Below the pieces are notes generated by a model. That model did no database searches, was not told the origin of the DNA, and saw only the letters and a list, made by a program, of their open reading frames with translations. Shown here piece by piece: positions 33,140-42,157 of a stretch of DNA of 64,000 bases. Position 1 is the stretch's first letter. Each line of letters starts with the position of its first letter. Position numbers and translations under genes: made by a program. The DNA comes from Bittarella massiliensis (ex Durand et al. 2017) (GTDB taxonomy: Bacteria > Bacillota > Clostridia > Oscillospirales > Ruminococcaceae): positions 257,269 to 321,268 of the forward strand of contig NZ_LN908977.1 of NCBI RefSeq assembly GCF_001486165.1. Direction: 5' to 3'.

Positions 33140-33742
33140 TCATCCCCCAAAGAGGATGTACAGGCCGTATAGCTCGACGGCACAGCCCAGCACCCGCCCC
33201 AGGATAGAGGCGCGGCGCAGGCCCAACTTGGCATAGGTCTGCGGGGTGCAGAAGGGGAAGAGGACGAGGGTCGCCCCCAGCAGGGTCATGCCGCCCCCAA
33301 CGGTGTAGTTGACGGGAAAGCGCGACTGAAAAAGGGAGCCGCCCACCATCAGGAGACAGGAGAGGACGATGCCCGCCCAAAACCATTTCAGGTGCTTTTG
33401 AATGCCCGCCATCTCCCGGCCGTAGGCAGCCCGGCAGTCCTCGCTGCAAAAGGCGCTCTCCCGCCCGGAGTCGCCGTAGAAGACGGCGCGCCGGCCGCAC
33501 CGATCGCAGATGCGCTTGGTCCCCTCCTCCACCTGCAGGGAGGAGGAGTACCGGCCGGTGAGCTGTTCCACCGACCGGTGAAACAGCTCTGCCAGGGCGA
33601 CGAGGTTGGCGGTGCTGGGCCGGCTGGCGCCCCGCTCCCAGCGGGAGACGGCCTGCCGGCTCACCTCCAGGGCCTCCGCCACCTGTTCTTGCGAGAGGCC
33701 GGCCTGCAGCCGGGCCTCGCGGATGTTTTCTGAAAGGGACAT
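33140..33742 (-). CDS. XRE regulator with zinc-binding and membrane segments
   Basis: A 200-aa protein: an N-terminal helix-turn-helix (SENIREARLQAGLSQEQVAEALEVSRQAVSRWERG), then a four-cysteine segment CDRCGRRA ... FCSEDCRAAY at about 79-105 (zinc ribbon-like), then two or three hydrophobic segments. Membrane-anchored XRE proteins of this design are common in Clostridia; the signal is not known. ATG 33742 with GAGGTG upstream. Confidence 0.82.
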   Translation of the reverse strand: MSLSENIREARLQAGLSQEQVAEALEVSRQAVSRWERGASRPSTANLVALAELFHRSVEQLTGRYSSSLQVEEGTKRICDRCGRRAVFYGDSGRESAFCSEDCRAAYGREMAGIQKHLKWFWAGIVLSCLLMVGGSLFQSRFPVNYTVGGGMTLLGATLVLFPFCTPQTYAKLGLRRASILGRVLGCAVELYGLYILFGG

Positions 33743-33873
33743 CTCTTTTCACCTCGCTCCAAGGATATCACACCCCGGGGCAAAGGGCCAGCAACCGGGG
33801 GGCAAGTATCGGTTGCGGCGGGCTGTTTCTTGAAAGGCCCCCCCGCAAAGGCGATGGCGGCGGAAAAAGGCAG

Positions 33874-33917
33874 AGAGAGGGGGCGGGGCAGGCGCGAACC
33901 TGCTTCGCCCCCTCTCT
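33874..33917 (-). terminator. Terminator of the padR-HAAS operon
   Basis: A 12-bp stem (33906-33917 with 33874-33885) and, on the minus strand, CTGCCTTTTTCC after it. Confidence 0.7.
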
Positions 33918-33935
33918 CGGGGAGGTGGGGAGTGG

Positions 33936-34928
33936 CTACCGGCAGCCGTAGCGGGCGGTGCGGTAGAGGGTCTCGGCGGTGTCGAGGACCAGGGAGAAGA
34001 GGATACAGGCCAGGACGATGTCGTTGAGGTGGAGAAAGAGGGGAAGGAAGCCAGCGGGGGTGTTTTGCTCCACCAGGGCAATCAGCTCGCCGCTGAAAAA
34101 GGGCTGGATGCGAAGCGAAAAGTAGGCGATCCCGCCGGTGAAGAGGTGAAGGGTGGTGGAGACCGCCGCATAGCGGACGGAGTAGCGCCCCTCGACAAGG
34201 GCGAAGAGGTGGACGACGCCCGCCAGCAGGAAGAGGAGGATCGCCCCGGCGACGAATCGGCCCTCTGCCTGGGGGGACAGCAGCTGTATCGGCCCCTGTC
34301 CGGCAAACGCGGCCGCGGAGAGAGCGGAAAAGTTGAGCATGACGGTCACCATGACGGCGGCCCCCACCACCCCGACGATGGATTCCCCCCGGCTGATGCG
34401 GGCCTTCTCGGTGGGGATGGGTGGGAGAGCGGAGATCCAGTCCGCGGGCTGTTCCCGCCTACCCGGCACCCCCAGGCGGTCGAGAAGGGCAACCACCAGG
34501 GTGACGACGGCGAAGAGGGGGAAGGCCCAGGTGAAGAAGGAGCGCAGCAGGAAGAGGGGCGAGGGGGCGACCGAGATGCCGCTGCCCTTTAGCAGGCTGA
34601 TCAGCGTGCCGATCCCCCAGACGGCAAAGTGGATGGCGGCGCACCCGCCCAGGGAGACGGCCAGGGCGGCCTTGTAGGGGCCGTACCAGAGGGGGCTGAT
34701 GAGGCCGCGCCCCTCGCGGGCGCCGTAGCGGCGGGCGAGGGCCTCCGGGGGGCCGAACCCCTCTAAAACGGCGCGGATGTCACTCTCCTCCGCCGCTCGG
34801 CCCTGGCAGCGGGCGTCCAGCATGTCGGCAATGTCGGCCCGCAGCTCCCGCTCGATGTCGGCGCGGCTTTTTTTTGGCAGGTCCTTGGTTGCGGCGTAGA
34901 GGTAGCGCTCGACGGTTTCAAAGGTCAT
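33936..34928 (-). CDS. HAAS-type membrane protein paired with PadR
   Basis: A 330-aa protein with a soluble N-terminal permease-prefix/HAAS domain (about 1-75: VERYLYAATKDLPKKSRADIERELRADIADML) and about seven hydrophobic segments. HAAS-domain proteins are almost always encoded with a PadR-like regulator and are believed to be its target or signalling partner in envelope stress. The ATG at 34928 overlaps the PadR stop by 11 bp and has AAAGGAGG in front. Confidence 0.8.
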   Translation of the reverse strand: MTFETVERYLYAATKDLPKKSRADIERELRADIADMLDARCQGRAAEESDIRAVLEGFGPPEALARRYGAREGRGLISPLWYGPYKAALAVSLGGCAAIHFAVWGIGTLISLLKGSGISVAPSPLFLLRSFFTWAFPLFAVVTLVVALLDRLGVPGRREQPADWISALPPIPTEKARISRGESIVGVVGAAVMVTVMLNFSALSAAAFAGQGPIQLLSPQAEGRFVAGAILLFLLAGVVHLFALVEGRYSVRYAAVSTTLHLFTGGIAYFSLRIQPFFSGELIALVEQNTPAGFLPLFLHLNDIVLACILFSLVLDTAETLYRTARYGCR

Positions 34929-35265
34929 TTTTTGCCTCCTTTTCGATCTCTTCCACGCTGTGGGAGAGCTGTTTCCACTGTTCTTGCAGCTGCTGGTAGA
35001 CGACAGCCCCCTCTGGGGTGAGGGAGTAGTACTTGCGGGGTTTGGCCCCGTCGGTCTCCCACACGCTGTGCAGGAGCCCCTGTCCCTCCAACCGGCGCAG
35101 CAGCGGGTAGAGGGTACCCGCCTCCACCGGGATGCCCTTTTGCGCCAGGGTGCTGACCAGGTGGTAGCCGTACATGGGGCGGCGCAGCAGCCCCAGAGTG
35201 CAGAGAACAAGGGTCCCCCGCCGCAGTTCTTGCTCCAAGCTGCCCAACAGATCGTCTTTGCCCAT
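34918..35265 (-). CDS. PadR-family transcriptional regulator
   Basis: A 115-aa regulator with the PadR winged helix: LRRGTLVLCTLGLLRRPMYGYHLVSTL, EAGTLYPLLRRLEGQGLL and the wing RKYYSLTPEGAVVYQQL, then a short C-terminal helix. ATG 35265 behind AAAAGGGGGG. First gene of a two-gene operon with the HAAS protein. Dyads in the promoter suggest it represses itself. Confidence 0.9.
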   Translation of the reverse strand: MGKDDLLGSLEQELRRGTLVLCTLGLLRRPMYGYHLVSTLAQKGIPVEAGTLYPLLRRLEGQGLLHSVWETDGAKPRKYYSLTPEGAVVYQQLQEQWKQLSHSVEEIEKEAKNDL

Positions 35266-35310
35266 TGAAATCCCCCCTTTTGATGCCTGGCAGACAGGTG
35301 GTGATAAGCA

Positions 35311-35360
35311 ATACACTGTATTTGCAATTTCATTATAGTGTGTATCACATACTATTGCAA
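35311..35360 (-). promoter_or_regulatory. Promoter and operator dyads of the padR operon
   Basis: Minus-strand TTGCAA (35355-35360), 17-bp spacer, consensus TATAAT (35332-35337). A TGTG-TAT-CACA dyad (35339-35349) sits in the spacer and ATACA-C-TGTAT (35311-35321) covers the transcription start, both good places for a PadR repressor. Confidence 0.7.
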
Positions 35361-35790
35361 GCAAAAAATAAAAAAAGAGCGATTTTATTTGACTATCCAT
35401 CCTCCTGCGAGGTATACGGATCAAAATAAAGTCGGCCGGGAGTGAGGAGTCACCTGCTTGGTCTCACCCCGCGCGGGCGTGAGACCTGGATGCTGAGGTA
35501 GGGCAAGCCAGACCTCTCTTATTTCAATCCACTCACCCTACGTGGGGACGTGGGGCGAACTGGGACTTTTCCAGAGCCCCATTCTCAGCGTGTACAGTGG
35601 TCGTCCCCCACACAGGTGTGCAGAGTGAAATCTCTGGCAGTGAGGTAGGGGCCGGCGGGACACCGGCTCCGCACCCCACGCGGATATTTAGAAGGAGGGG
35701 GAGCGGCTGTCCCAATCCCTGCCCCGTATCCCTGCTCCGTTGGGAAGATAGCAGTTCTGGTCGGGGGGCCCAAAGGGGGGCGACAGAAAG
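35361..35790. other. Intergenic region upstream of padR
   Basis: About 430 bp without a convincing gene. It contains the possible relic CRISPR (35454-35552) and a sequence at 35600-35631 that weakly resembles a type I-C repeat in the opposite orientation. Short open frames here have no recognisable product. Confidence 0.55.
35454..35552 (-). CRISPR. Possible two-repeat relic CRISPR, type I-C-like
   Basis: Read on the minus strand, 35521-35552 is 32 nt long and ends in the type I-C handle GTGGATTGAAAT. It is followed by a 35-nt spacer-like stretch (35486-35520) and then a second unit at 35454-35485 that keeps the palindromic stem GTCTCAC...GTGAGAC but has lost the 3' handle, as terminal repeats often do. 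The repeat and spacer sizes fit type I-C. There are only two units and no cas genes in the window, so this is tentative. Confidence 0.4.
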
Positions 35791-35820
35791 AGGGGGAACG
35801 GGCGGATGCCCGTTCCCCCT
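35791..35820 (-). terminator. Terminator of the methyltransferase gene
   Basis: A perfect 13-bp stem (35808-35820 with 35791-35803), GGAT loop, and a pyrimidine-rich CTTTCT on the minus strand. Confidence 0.65.
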
Positions 35821-35921
35821 TGTGCAGAGAGGTCGGATGGGTGAACTTCGCGTTTGGCAGGAGGTGCGGCGGGGCGCCCCTTTGGCGGGGTCACAGCCTC
35901 GTCGGGGAAAGGTGCGCCGGT

Positions 35922-36650
35922 CTATTCCCTCTCCGCCCGCAGGAGGGCGGTGCCCTCGTTTTGGTAGAGGAGCTCGACGCGGGCGAAGCCCGCCTCAGTC
36001 AGCAGTTCGGTCTGGTGTGCGAGGGTGAGGGGGATGTCGATGTGGACAAACGCCCCTTCGGGCAGGTCGCTTGCCTGCCGGCGGCGGTGGTATTCGGCCA
36101 GACAGAGATCCTCCTCTTCCTGGCAGCAGGCCAGGTAGTCGCACTCCAGATAGCAGCCGCCGCTGCGGACGGCCCGGTAGAGTTTGCGGTAGATCTCCCT
36201 CTTTTTCTGGTAGGGGAAGTGATGGAGGGTCTCAAAGGAGAGGGCGGCGTCGTACTGCCGCCCTTCAAAGGGATAGCTGAAGTAGTCGGCACAGATGGTC
36301 TCCACCCGGGAAGAGGGATAGTTCTGCCGCAGCTTTTCGAGCATGGGTGCGGAGAGGTCGATGCCGGTGACCCGCAGGTCGGGGAAACGGCGCAGGAGGG
36401 AGGCCAGCTCCAACCCGGTGCCGCAGCCGATGTCCAGCAGGGTGGAGAGGCCGTCGGGCAGGTAGTCGGCCAGCGCCTCGTACTCGGCCGCCCAGTGGGC
36501 CAGGTGAACGCCCTCGTACTGGTCCAGCCGGTGGGCGAAGAAGGAGGACATCTCCTCGACAGGGGTGTCCCGCTCCCCCTCCAGCCAGCTGCGCAGCTCG
36601 GCGAGATAGGCGGCCTGTTCTTCGGGGGTGCGGATTTTGCTGACGAGCAC
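35922..36650 (-). CDS. Class I SAM-dependent methyltransferase
   Basis: A 242-aa protein with motif I LLDIGCGTGLELASLL at about 69-84, acidic motif II VTGIDLSAPMLEKL, and FETLHHFPYQKKREIYRKLYRAVRSGG typical of small-molecule methyltransferases. The substrate is unknown. The start is GTG 36650 with AAAGG at 8 nt; the extension upstream overlaps mutM and is not coding. It follows mutM with 5 bp between stop and start and is probably in its operon. Confidence 0.82.
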   Translation of the reverse strand: MLVSKIRTPEEQAAYLAELRSWLEGERDTPVEEMSSFFAHRLDQYEGVHLAHWAAEYEALADYLPDGLSTLLDIGCGTGLELASLLRRFPDLRVTGIDLSAPMLEKLRQNYPSSRVETICADYFSYPFEGRQYDAALSFETLHHFPYQKKREIYRKLYRAVRSGGCYLECDYLACCQEEEDLCLAEYHRRRQASDLPEGAFVHIDIPLTLAHQTELLTEAGFARVELLYQNEGTALLRAERE

Positions 36651-36655
36651 TGAAA

Positions 36656-37498
36656 TCACCTTTCTTTTGTCAGTGGGGGCTGGCAGCAGGGGCAGTAGAC
36701 GCTGCTGCGCCCGCCAATGACGGTTCGGCAGAGGGGTGCGCCGCAGGCAGGGCAGGGCTCCCCCCCGTGGCCGTAGACCTGAAAGAAGGAGCTGCCCCGG
36801 TAGTTGCGCCCCCCGCTGGCCAGGTACTCCTCGGGCGAGGTCTCCTTGCCCTGGATGGCGGCCCGGAGGATGGCGGGGATCTGCCGGGCCAGGCGGGCGA
36901 CCTCCTCCTGGGTGAGGGTGTTTGCCGGGCGGGTGGGGCAGATGCGGGCGGCAAAAAGGGATTCGTCGGCGTAGATGTTGCCGATGCCGGCGACGATGGA
37001 CTGGTCGAGAAGGCACTCCTTGACCGCCCTTTTGCGCCGCGCCAGCTGTCCGGCCAGGTAGGCGGCATCAAAGGCGGGGTCAAAGGGCTCCGGCCCCAGG
37101 CGGTCGATGCCGGTAAAGCGGTCCTCCTCCCCCGCCCGCAGGAGCCAGAAGCGGCCGAACCGGCGCAGGTCGATGTAGCGCAGCTCGCTGCCGTCGTCCA
37201 GGGTGAAGACCAGGTGGGTGTGCTTTTCCTGGGGGTGGCCGCTGGGGGTGGGCAGGAGGTTGCCGGTCATCCTCAGGTGGAGGACGAGTCGGTCGCCGCT
37301 CTCCAGGTGCAGGGTGAGGAATTTGCCCCGCCGGTCGACGGCGGAAAAGGTCTGTCCCTGCACCAGGCGGCAAAACTCCTCCGCCCCCGGGCGGGCGATG
37401 ACTTTGGGGTTGTGGGCGGTGACCCGCTGGATGCGGCGGCCCCGGATCTGGGGTTCGACGACCCGCTTGACGGCTTCGACTTCTGGCAGTTCTGGCAT
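36656..37498 (-). CDS. mutM: Formamidopyrimidine-DNA glycosylase
   Basis: A 280-aa base-excision repair enzyme that removes 8-oxoguanine and ring-opened purines and cuts the abasic site. The N-terminus PELPEVEAV supplies the catalytic proline and glutamate. The helix-two-turn-helix is in LLDQSIVAGIGNIYADESLF, and the C-terminal zinc finger CPACGAPLCR...YCPCC is complete. ATG 37498 with GAGGAG. It fits with the other oxidative-damage functions in the window (msrAB, catalase). Confidence 0.95.
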   Translation of the reverse strand: MPELPEVEAVKRVVEPQIRGRRIQRVTAHNPKVIARPGAEEFCRLVQGQTFSAVDRRGKFLTLHLESGDRLVLHLRMTGNLLPTPSGHPQEKHTHLVFTLDDGSELRYIDLRRFGRFWLLRAGEEDRFTGIDRLGPEPFDPAFDAAYLAGQLARRKRAVKECLLDQSIVAGIGNIYADESLFAARICPTRPANTLTQEEVARLARQIPAILRAAIQGKETSPEEYLASGGRNYRGSSFFQVYGHGGEPCPACGAPLCRTVIGGRSSVYCPCCQPPLTKER

Positions 37499-37687
37499 GG
37501 CGCTCTCCTCTTTTCTGGTGGCCGCAGTGGGCCGGTTTGACCCGTTCAGTGTAGCATCTTTGTCCCCATTTGTCGATTGGGGGTGGGGGAAGGGGTTGCG
37601 GCGACCGGCCCCGGGGCGGTATACTGGTGGCCAGGGAGGGGCGCGTCCAAGCGGGCCGCCCCACATGTCAAAGGGGAGGAACAGGCG

Positions 37688-38215
37688 ATGGCGGGGAGGA
37701 TCTATCTCATCACCGGAGTGATGGCGGCGGGCAAGTCCACCGTGGCCCAGCTGCTGGCCGAGCGGATGGCGCGGGGCGTGCACCTGCGGGGGGATGTTTT
37801 TCGGCGGATGATCGTCGCCGGCAGGGAGGAGATGAGCGAGACCCCCACCCAGGGGGCCCTCGACCAGTTGGCCCTGCGCTACCGCCTGGCCGCCCAGGCG
37901 GCCAAGACATACTGTGAGGCCGGCTTCACGGTAGTTTTGCAGGACAACTACTACGGCCGGGCGCTGCCCGAGATGATCGAGCTGCTGCGGGGATACTCCG
38001 TCTTCCCAGTGGTGCTCTGCCCGCGGGCAGAGGTGGTGCGGCGGCGGGAGGCCGGGCGGGGCAAGACCGGCTACACCGGCTTTGCGGTGGAGCGGCTCTG
38101 CGCCGACTTCCTGCGGGAGACCCCCCGTCTCGGCCTCTGGCTCGACAGCTCGGAACAGACCCCGGAGGAGACGGTGGAGGCCATTTTGCAGCACAGCGGG
38201 GGCGCGGTCGGGTGA
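37688..38215 (+). CDS. P-loop small-molecule kinase-like protein
   Basis: A 175-aa AAA/kinase-fold protein with Walker A GVMAAGKST (about 10-18), an LRGDVFRRMI segment and QDNYYGRAL. It resembles chloramphenicol phosphotransferase/AAA_33 proteins, which phosphorylate small hydroxyl compounds. The actual substrate cannot be inferred; calling it a resistance gene would be unjustified. ATG 37688 with GGGGAGGA. It is convergent with the V-ATPase operon. Confidence 0.7.
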   Translation: MAGRIYLITGVMAAGKSTVAQLLAERMARGVHLRGDVFRRMIVAGREEMSETPTQGALDQLALRYRLAAQAAKTYCEAGFTVVLQDNYYGRALPEMIELLRGYSVFPVVLCPRAEVVRRREAGRGKTGYTGFAVERLCADFLRETPRLGLWLDSSEQTPEETVEAILQHSGGAVG

Positions 38216-38230
38216 GAAAAAGCGGGCGCA

Positions 38231-38265
38231 AAAAAACAGGCGGGCAAGCTGCTCGCCTGTTTTTT
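38231..38265. terminator. Bidirectional terminator
   Basis: A 12-bp stem AAAAAACAGGCG/CGCCTGTTTTTT (38231-38242 and 38254-38265). It serves the kinase-like gene and the end of the V-ATPase operon. Confidence 0.85.
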
Positions 38266-38285
38266 ATCTGGGGCCGTGGGGGCGG

Positions 38286-38927
38286 TCAAGCGGGTCGGTC
38301 ATCGGCCGCCTGGGCGGCTTTTTCCTTCTGCGCCTTGATCACCTTCAGACGGGAGAACTCCTCCCGGTCCTTCTCCTCCAGGGCCTCGGTGATGGCCTTT
38401 TCTGTGGCCTTCAGGTCGGGGATGATGATGTGCTCCAGGGCGTTGGCCCGCTTCTGGGTCTTGCGGATGGCCCCGGCCAGCCGGTAGACGCTGTTCTCCA
38501 CCTCGGCCAGGCGGACCGACAGCTCCTTGACCTTTTGAAACTTGCGGTAGGCGTCGTCGAATTTGGAGTTGGACAGCTCGAAGCCGTAGACCGGCCGGGG
38601 GTCGGCGTCCTCGTAGGTGAGGTGGGGGATCTCCACCCCCATCACGCTGCGGGAGGTCATCTGCAAGCTGTCGTCCACCGGGACGCTGCCCACCAGGTGG
38701 TCGATCTTGCCCAGGGACATGTTGGCCTGCTGCAGGGCAAAGTAGGCCTGGCGGAAGGTGGCGCTCACCTCGTCCTTGATGGCCTTGGCCTCGTCCACCC
38801 GCTGCATCAGCTCGCGGATGAGGACGTTGCGCTTGCGGTCCAGCAGGTCAAAGCCCAAGCTGGACAGGTCCAGGGATTTGCGGGTGGCCATCAGATTGGC
38901 CTTGGTGGCGAATACCTGCCCGGCCAT
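38286..38927 (-). CDS. atpD: V/A-type ATP synthase subunit D
   Basis: A 213-aa central-stalk subunit. The long antiparallel coiled coil is visible from the start (FATKANLMATRKSLDLSSLGFDLLDRKRNVLIRELM) and at the end (AGAIRKTQKRANALEHIIIPDLKATEKAI). It transmits rotation between the A3B3 head and the membrane ring. Its ATG overlaps the B-subunit stop by one base (TGATG). It is the last gene of the operon, before a strong terminator. Confidence 0.93.
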   Translation of the reverse strand: MAGQVFATKANLMATRKSLDLSSLGFDLLDRKRNVLIRELMQRVDEAKAIKDEVSATFRQAYFALQQANMSLGKIDHLVGSVPVDDSLQMTSRSVMGVEIPHLTYEDADPRPVYGFELSNSKFDDAYRKFQKVKELSVRLAEVENSVYRLAGAIRKTQKRANALEHIIIPDLKATEKAITEALEEKDREEFSRLKVIKAQKEKAAQAADDRPA

Positions 38928-40327
38928 CAGCCGTTCTCCTTGTTGAAGGCCTCAAAGATCTCGGGGCGGTAGTACTGGTCCACCAGCTTGTTGTCGATGC
39001 GGTCCAGGGCCTGCCGGGGCAGGATGCTCAGCAGTTCCCAGGCCAGGTCCAGGGTCTCGTCGATGGTGCGGCCGCCGTCCTCCCCCTGGTTGAGGAAGCG
39101 CTTTTCAAACTCTCGCCCAAAGACCAGGACCTTCTTGTCGGTGTCCGAGAGCTCCTCCTCGCCGATGACCGAGGCCAGGCTGCGGGCGTCCTGCACCTGG
39201 GCGTAGCAGGCAAACAGCTGGTTGGAGACGGCGGAGTGGTCCTCTCTGGTGTACTCGGCGCCGATGCCGTCCTTCATCAAACGGGAGAGGGAGGGCAGCA
39301 CCGAGACCGGCGGGAAGATGCCCTGGTTGTCCAGCCCCCGGTCCAGAACGATCTGCCCCTCGGTGATGTAGCCGGTCAGGTCGGGCACCGGGTGGGTGAT
39401 GTCGTCGTTGGGCATGGTGAGGATGGGGATCTGGGTGACCGAGGCGTTTTTCCCCTTGATGATGCCGGCGCGCTCGTAGAGGCTGGCCAGGTCGGAGTAG
39501 AGGTAGCCAGGGAAGCCCTTTCGGGCCGGGATCTCGCCCTTGGAGGAGGAGAACTCCCGCACCGCCTCACAGTAGGAGGTCATGTCGGTCATGATGACCA
39601 GCACGTGCTTGCCCAGCTCGTAGGCCAAAAATTCGGCGGCGGTCAGGGCGCAGCGGGGGGTCATGATCCGCTCGACGATGGGGTCGGAGGCCAGGTTGAG
39701 GTACATGACCACGTTGCTCATGACGCCGGCCTCTTCAAAGCTGCGCTTGAAGTAGTCGGCCACATCGTTTTGCACCCCCATGGCGGCAAAGACGATGCAG
39801 AAGTCCTCCCCGTCACCGATCTTGGCCTGCTTGACGATCTGCACCGCCAGCTTGTTGTGGCTCATCCCCGAACCGGAGAAGATGGGCAGCTTCTGCCCGC
39901 GGATCAGGGTGGCCAGGCAGTCGATGGAGGAGATGCCGGTCTGGATGTAGTTTCGGGGGTAGACCCGGGAGACCGGGTTGATGGGCTTGCCGTTGACGTC
40001 GGCAAACTCGGTGGCGTGGATCTCGCCCAGGTTGTCGATGGGACGGCCCGCGCCGGAGAAGATCCGCCCCAGGATCTGGGGGGAGAGGGGGATCTGCATG
40101 GTGTGCCCGGTGAGGCGGGTCTTGGTGTTTTTCAGCGAGAGGCCCTCGGTCCCCTCGAACACCTGGATGACCGCCCGCTCGCCCTCGATCTCGACGATGC
40201 GGCCGGTGCGGGTCTCGCCGCTGTCCAGTCGGATCTCGACGATCTCGTCAAAGCTGACGCCCTGCACCTTGTCCAGCACCACCAGGGGGCCGTTGATCTC
40301 TTTTAGTCCTACATACTGTAAACTCAA
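38927..40327 (-). CDS. atpB: V/A-type ATP synthase subunit B
   Basis: A 466-aa non-catalytic nucleotide-binding subunit of the A3B3 head: [14 protein letters not shown], a degenerate P-loop region ([17 protein letters not shown]), [12 protein letters not shown] and [12 protein letters not shown]. The start is a TTG at 40327 behind GAGAGGGGG. It follows the A gene by 16 bp. Confidence 0.94.
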   Translation of the reverse strand: MSLQYVGLKEINGPLVVLDKVQGVSFDEIVEIRLDSGETRTGRIVEIEGERAVIQVFEGTEGLSLKNTKTRLTGHTMQIPLSPQILGRIFSGAGRPIDNLGEIHATEFADVNGKPINPVSRVYPRNYIQTGISSIDCLATLIRGQKLPIFSGSGMSHNKLAVQIVKQAKIGDGEDFCIVFAAMGVQNDVADYFKRSFEEAGVMSNVVMYLNLASDPIVERIMTPRCALTAAEFLAYELGKHVLVIMTDMTSYCEAVREFSSSKGEIPARKGFPGYLYSDLASLYERAGIIKGKNASVTQIPILTMPNDDITHPVPDLTGYITEGQIVLDRGLDNQGIFPPVSVLPSLSRLMKDGIGAEYTREDHSAVSNQLFACYAQVQDARSLASVIGEEELSDTDKKVLVFGREFEKRFLNQGEDGGRTIDETLDLAWELLSILPRQALDRIDNKLVDQYYRPEIFEAFNKENG

Positions 40328-40343
40328 ATTTGCCGCCCCCTCT

Positions 40344-42092
40344 CTAATTCATGGCCGCCAGGGTGGAGTCGATCTCCTGGCGGAGGCTGTCAAATTTGTC
40401 CAGCCGGTCGTTCTCAATGTCGTATTTCATCTTGTTGATCTTGTCAAACAGCCCGCTGCCGGCGATGGTGGTGACCGGGATCTGGCGTTCGTTCACCACG
40501 ATCAGGGCCTTTTTGTAGAGGTACCAGATGGTGCGCATCATCTCCAGCTGCTTCTCCAGGGGGACATAGGTGTCCTCTTTGTGGAAGGCGTTTTGCTGCA
40601 AGAAGCCGGTGCGGACCAATTTGGCCACCTCGATGATGAGCTTCTGGTCGTCGGGCAGCACGTCGGCGCCGATGAGCTTGACGATCTCCAGCAGCTGGCT
40701 CTCTTCCTGCAGGATCTGGGCCATCCGGCTGCGGTAGCGCAGGAAGCGCTCGCCCAGGTGGGCGTTGTACCAGCCGGCCAGGTCGTCCAGGTACTCGCTG
40801 TAACTGGTGGTCCAGTTGATGGCCGGGTAGTGCCGGGCGTAGGCCAGGGATTTGTCCAGCGCCCAGAAGCAGCGGACGAACCGCTTGGTGTTCTGGGTCA
40901 CCGGCTCGGAGAGGTCGCCGCCCTGGGGGGAGACGGCCCCGATGATGGAGATGGAACCCTCGCTGTCGTTTAGGTTGACCATGTAGCCGGCGCGCTCGTA
41001 GAAGGTGGCGATGCGGGAGGGCAGGTAGGCGGGGAAGCCCTCCTCGGCGGGCATCTCCTCCAAGCGGCCGGAAATCTCGCGCAGGGCCTCGGCCCAGCGG
41101 GAGGTGGAGTCGGCCATGATGGCTACGTGGTAGCCCATGTCCCGGTAGTACTCGGCCAGGGTGATGCCGGTGTAGATGGACGCCTCGCGGGCGGCCACCG
41201 GCATGTTGGAGGTGTTGGCGATGAGGACGGTGCGGTCGGTCAGGGGCCGGCCGGTCTTGGGGTCGATGAGGGAGCCGAACTCCTCCAGCACCTGGGTCAT
41301 CTCGTTGCCGCGCTCGCCGCAGCCGATGTAGATGATGATGTCCGCGTCGCACCACTTGGCGATCTGGTGCTGGGTCATGGTCTTGCCGGTGCCAAAGCCC
41401 CCGGGCACGGCGGCGGTGCCGCCCTTGGCGATGGGGAACATGGTGTCGATGACCCGCTGGCCGGTGATGAGCGGCTGGGAGATGGGGAGGCGGGTCTTGG
41501 TGGGGCGGGGGGTGCGGATGGGCCACTTCTGGCACATCTTCACCTCGTGGGTGGCGCCCCGCTCGTCCTTGACGGTGATGAGCACGTCCTCCACCCGGTG
41601 GGGACCGCTCTCGGCGGCGGTGAGGACGGTGCCGCTCAGGTGGGGCGGCACCATCACCCGGTGCTCGATGCGGGAGGTCTCAGGGCAGGTGGCGATGATC
41701 TGGCCGGGCGAGACCTGCTCCCCCGGTTTGGCGAGGACGGTGACGTCCCACTCCCGCTCGGGGTCGAGGGAGGGGATCTCCACGCCGGAGCCGATGAAGG
41801 CGCCCTCCTGATCTTCGATCTTTCCCAGGGGGCGCTGCACCCCGTCGTAGATGTTGGAGATGATGCCCGGCCCCAGGGTGACGCTGATGGGGCTGCCGGT
41901 GCCCAGCACCGGCTCCCCGGGCCGCAGGCCGGAGGTCTCTTCGTAGACCTGGATGGTGGTGGCCGCATCGTTGACGATGATGACCTCGCCCATGAGGCGC
42001 TTCTGGCCGACATAGACCATCTCGCCCATGGAGAAGTCCTTGGTGTCGCGCACCTTCACCACCGGGCCGTTGATGGAATAAATGGTGTTCAA
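40344..42092 (-). CDS. atpA: V/A-type ATP synthase subunit A (catalytic)
   Basis: A 582-aa catalytic subunit with the extended non-homologous region (about 110-190) typical of V/A-type A subunits. Walker A is GGFGTGKT near 230, followed by [11 protein letters not shown] and the [13 protein letters not shown] signature. The TTG start at 42092 is preceded by AAGGGGG; no ATG fits the conserved N-terminus [16 protein letters not shown] hydrolysis or synthesis here drives the rotor. Confidence 0.95.
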   Translation of the reverse strand: MNTIYSINGPVVKVRDTKDFSMGEMVYVGQKRLMGEVIIVNDAATTIQVYEETSGLRPGEPVLGTGSPISVTLGPGIISNIYDGVQRPLGKIEDQEGAFIGSGVEIPSLDPEREWDVTVLAKPGEQVSPGQIIATCPETSRIEHRVMVPPHLSGTVLTAAESGPHRVEDVLITVKDERGATHEVKMCQKWPIRTPRPTKTRLPISQPLITGQRVIDTMFPIAKGGTAAVPGGFGTGKTMTQHQIAKWCDADIIIYIGCGERGNEMTQVLEEFGSLIDPKTGRPLTDRTVLIANTSNMPVAAREASIYTGITLAEYYRDMGYHVAIMADSTSRWAEALREISGRLEEMPAEEGFPAYLPSRIATFYERAGYMVNLNDSEGSISIIGAVSPQGGDLSEPVTQNTKRFVRCFWALDKSLAYARHYPAINWTTSYSEYLDDLAGWYNAHLGERFLRYRSRMAQILQEESQLLEIVKLIGADVLPDDQKLIIEVAKLVRTGFLQQNAFHKEDTYVPLEKQLEMMRTIWYLYKKALIVVNERQIPVTTIAGSGLFDKINKMKYDIENDRLDKFDSLRQEIDSTLAAMN

Positions 42093-42157
42093 AAATATCG
42101 TACCCCCTTAGAAGTTGGTTGGGCAGGCAGAGGAGGGCCCATTGCCCCGCAAAGGGC

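Noticed and set aside
35600-35631. A third type I-C-like CRISPR repeat
   Set aside because: It is in the opposite orientation to the other two, only loosely similar, and the gap of 47 bp does not fit the spacer length.
37688-38215. Chloramphenicol phosphotransferase resistance gene
   Set aside because: Only the P-loop kinase fold is recognisable. The family has many unrelated functions and the gene sits in ordinary chromosomal context.
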